From positions 1 to 6,344 of the forward strand of contig SHXL01000163.1 of NCBI GenBank assembly GCA_009693345.1: a stretch of DNA of 6,344 nucleotides, in the 5' to 3' direction. This document shows positions 5,057-6,344 of the stretch, one piece after another. The notes beneath the pieces are model-generated. The model worked only from the letters and a program-made list of their open reading frames with translations. It did no database searches and was not told where the DNA came from. How positions within the stretch are numbered: the stretch's first letter is position 1; each line of letters begins with the position of its first letter. The DNA comes from Betaproteobacteria bacterium (lineage in GTDB: Bacteria > Pseudomonadota > Gammaproteobacteria > Burkholderiales > SG8-39). Made by a program: the position numbers and the translations under genes.

Positions 5057-6027
5057 CTATCAGCACGAAGCTCGGCCTGTGTGCGCTGGTGCTTCTGCTG
5101 TACGCAGGCACGCCCTTGGCGCAGCCGGATGCAGCGACCTTCGGCAATCGCCTGGAGATGGGCGATATCGCGCAGTTGCACAAGTGGCTCGATGAAGGGC
5201 TCGACCCTGACACCCTGGCCGACCGCATCGGCACCGGTCTGATGATCGCTGCCTGGCGCGGCGACATTCCGATGATGGAACTGCTCGTCGCGCGCGGCGC
5301 GAACGTCAACAAGGCGAACGCCCTGGGTGAACGGGCGCTGATGCACGCCGGCTGGCGCGGACACGCCGCCGCGGTCAAGTGGCTGCTGGCGCACGGCGCG
5401 CGCGTCGAAAGCGAACCCATGCAGTGGGGCGCCCTCCACTACGCGGTGTTCGCCGGACACGGCGGGGTCGCGAAACTGCTGCTCGAGCACGGTGCCGACA
5501 TCAACGCGCGCAGCACCAACGGCTCGAGCGTGCTCATGATGGCGGTGTACGAAGGCCACGAGAATCTGGTTCGGGAGCTGCTTGCGCGCGGCGCCGACAA
5601 CAGCGTGAGAAACGACCGCGGTGATGACGCCCTCTCGTAGGCAATCAAGTTCAAGCGCCTCACGATCGCGCGGCTTGTCGCCTTGCCGGAGCAGTTTGCT
5701 GCTGCGGCGAGTCTGCCAAAGGAACACTGGGGCAATCCGGTGCGCTCGCAGCCTGCGGCATCGCCCCCGCCGGACGCGCCGGAACCGATGGATGCAAGAG
5801 CCGAGAAGATCAGGGAACTGCTGGATATGCGCGAGATACTCGCCGCGCGGGGCCTGGCCGATGCGACGAGCAAGCTGGACCGGCGCATCGCCGCATTGCG
5901 CGCGCAACGCGCTCGCGAGAACCGGGACGTACCGATGATCGGCGTTCTGGAAATCAGCGCCAGCCGAGCTTCACCGGGCGAGCAGAAAGCGCGGCTGCTG
6001 TTCGAATCAAACGGGCCGCCTCCCTGA
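5044..6027 (+). pseudogene. secreted ankyrin-repeat protein interrupted by an in-frame TAG
   Basis: From GTG 5044 a signal peptide is visible: positive start (SRHSISTK), hydrophobic core LGLCALVLLLYAG, likely cleavage after PLA (about residue 26). Ankyrin repeats follow at roughly 31-60, 62-93, 95-126, 127-159 and 159-192, with standard elements such as LLARGA and LLEHGADINAR. A sixth repeat, starting DRGDDALS, is broken by TAG at 5638-5640 (codon 199). The same frame then continues AIKFKRLTIARLVALPEQF and stays open to TGA 6025-6027: 128 more residues with a Pro-rich stretch, a charged helical segment and a conserved-looking tail. Repeat phasing calls for a tryptophan at codon 199 (ALSWAI), so one G-to-A change from TGG explains the stop. 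Full length would be 327 residues; termination gives 198. It may be a nonsense mutation, a sequencing error or readthrough. Ankyrin proteins bind other proteins; the partner is unknown. Confidence 0.78.
5638..5640 (+). other. amber codon where the ankyrin repeat expects Trp
   Basis: Codons around it read GCC CTC TCG TAG GCA ATC AAG. In the ankyrin consensus this position is the first helix (typically T-A-L-x-W-A), and W followed by A-I is very common. The downstream codons keep the GC-rich codon bias of a real gene, so a TGG-to-TAG substitution is the simplest explanation. Confidence 0.75.
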
Positions 6028-6037
6028 ACGCGGAAGG

Positions 6038-6344
6038 CTAATCGACGTGCAGCTGGACGGCGCCCAGGTCTCCTGCATCGAAGCGCACCAGGTCGCCGGG
6101 CTTCGGATACTTGGTGGTCACGAGGCTGCCGGTGATCACCACCTCGCCGCGACACAGCCCGAGGCCGCGGGACGCGAGATTGTTTGCCACCCATGCCAGG
6201 GCATCGAGAGGATGTCCCATGACGTCGCGTCCATGGCCTTCTCCCGCGTGCTGGCCGTTGATCGTCGCGACGCCGCGAAGCGCGGCAAGGTCGACCCCTT
6301 TCCAATCCCGCACCGGTTCGCCGAGCACCGCGCCCTCGTTCCAG
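6038..6344 (-). CDS. 2-keto-4-pentenoate hydratase / oxalocrotonate decarboxylase family, C-terminal part
   Basis: Minus-strand frame open from the window edge to TAG at 6040-6038, giving about 101 C-terminal residues of a family usually near 260 long. Recognisable elements are GEGHGRDVMGHPLDALAWVAN, the helix with ASRGLGLCRGE, the strand VVITGSL, and a tail with PKPGD and DLGAVQLHVD. The family (MhpD, XylJ, DmpE and the decarboxylases XylI/DmpH; fumarylacetoacetase-like C-terminal fold) hydrates or decarboxylates 2-oxo-enoates made by meta ring cleavage, using Mg2+ or Mn2+. The GTG inside (6328-6326) is not the start, because the same frame continues upstream as homologous sequence (WNEGA). 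It converges on the ankyrin gene with a 10-base gap. Hydratase and decarboxylase cannot be told apart from this portion. Confidence 0.85.
   Translation of the reverse strand, partial: WNEGAVLGEPVRDWKGVDLAALRGVATINGQHAGEGHGRDVMGHPLDALAWVANNLASRGLGLCRGEVVITGSLVTTKYPKPGDLVRFDAGDLGAVQLHVD

Noticed and set aside
5020..5907. Upstream extension of the tonB frame on the minus strand
   Set aside because: It runs antisense through the signal peptide and ankyrin repeats. TonB proteins start just before their membrane anchor, which the ATG at 5019 does.
5683..6027. Separate small gene starting at TTG 5683
   Set aside because: It is in the same frame as the ankyrin gene, begins in the middle of an ankyrin repeat, and has no clear ribosome site; better explained as the ankyrin C-terminus after the amber codon.
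5439..6305. Minus-strand open frame opposite the ankyrin 3' half and the hydratase end
   Set aside because: Arg/Ser-rich antisense product that crosses two well-supported genes in other frames.

Overview
The window is a piece of high-GC chromosome. Third codon positions are strongly G/C, genes overlap tightly, and the gene families (DUF1178, a short TonB, a periplasmic ankyrin protein, NicX-like and acyl-CoA dehydrogenase-like enzymes) suggest a betaproteobacterium of the Burkholderiales/Rhodocyclales kind. The taxon is inferred from style and family memory, not from a marker gene. I saw no rRNA, tRNA, CRISPR array, insertion sequence or transcription factor gene.

Layout. At the left edge (1-50, minus) is the first codons of a DUF1178 gene. 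A 52-base divergent gap follows, then a closed four-gene plus-strand operon (103-4496): a NicX-like non-heme iron ring-cleavage dioxygenase, an alpha/beta hydrolase, an acyl-CoA dehydrogenase-fold flavoprotein, and an acyl-CoA ligase. Each junction is a stop/start overlap (ATGA, GTGA, then an unusual ATTAA), which suggests one transcript with translational coupling. A short tonB (5019-4483, minus) converges on the operon and overlaps the ligase by 14 bases. Head-to-head with tonB, 24 bases away, is a secreted ankyrin-repeat gene (5044-6027) interrupted by one in-frame amber codon. At the right edge is the C-terminal third of a 2-keto-4-pentenoate hydratase/oxalocrotonate decarboxylase-family gene (minus).

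How the genes may work together. Dioxygenase plus hydrolase resembles the NicX/NicD (or PicD/PicE) pair, which opens 2,5-dihydroxypyridine and deformylates the product. The known pathways continue with an amidase and a maleate isomerase. Neither is in this operon, which instead adds a CoA ligase and an acyl-CoA dehydrogenase relative with no obvious catalytic glutamate. The most interesting reading is an uncharacterised, CoA-dependent route for a ring compound or N-heterocycle. The substrate cannot be read from the sequence.

The other points worth a second look are the apparent ATT start of the ligase, the single-base nonsense interruption of the ankyrin gene, a 14-base palindrome over the ankyrin start codon, and a low-GC patch in the ligase N-terminus.
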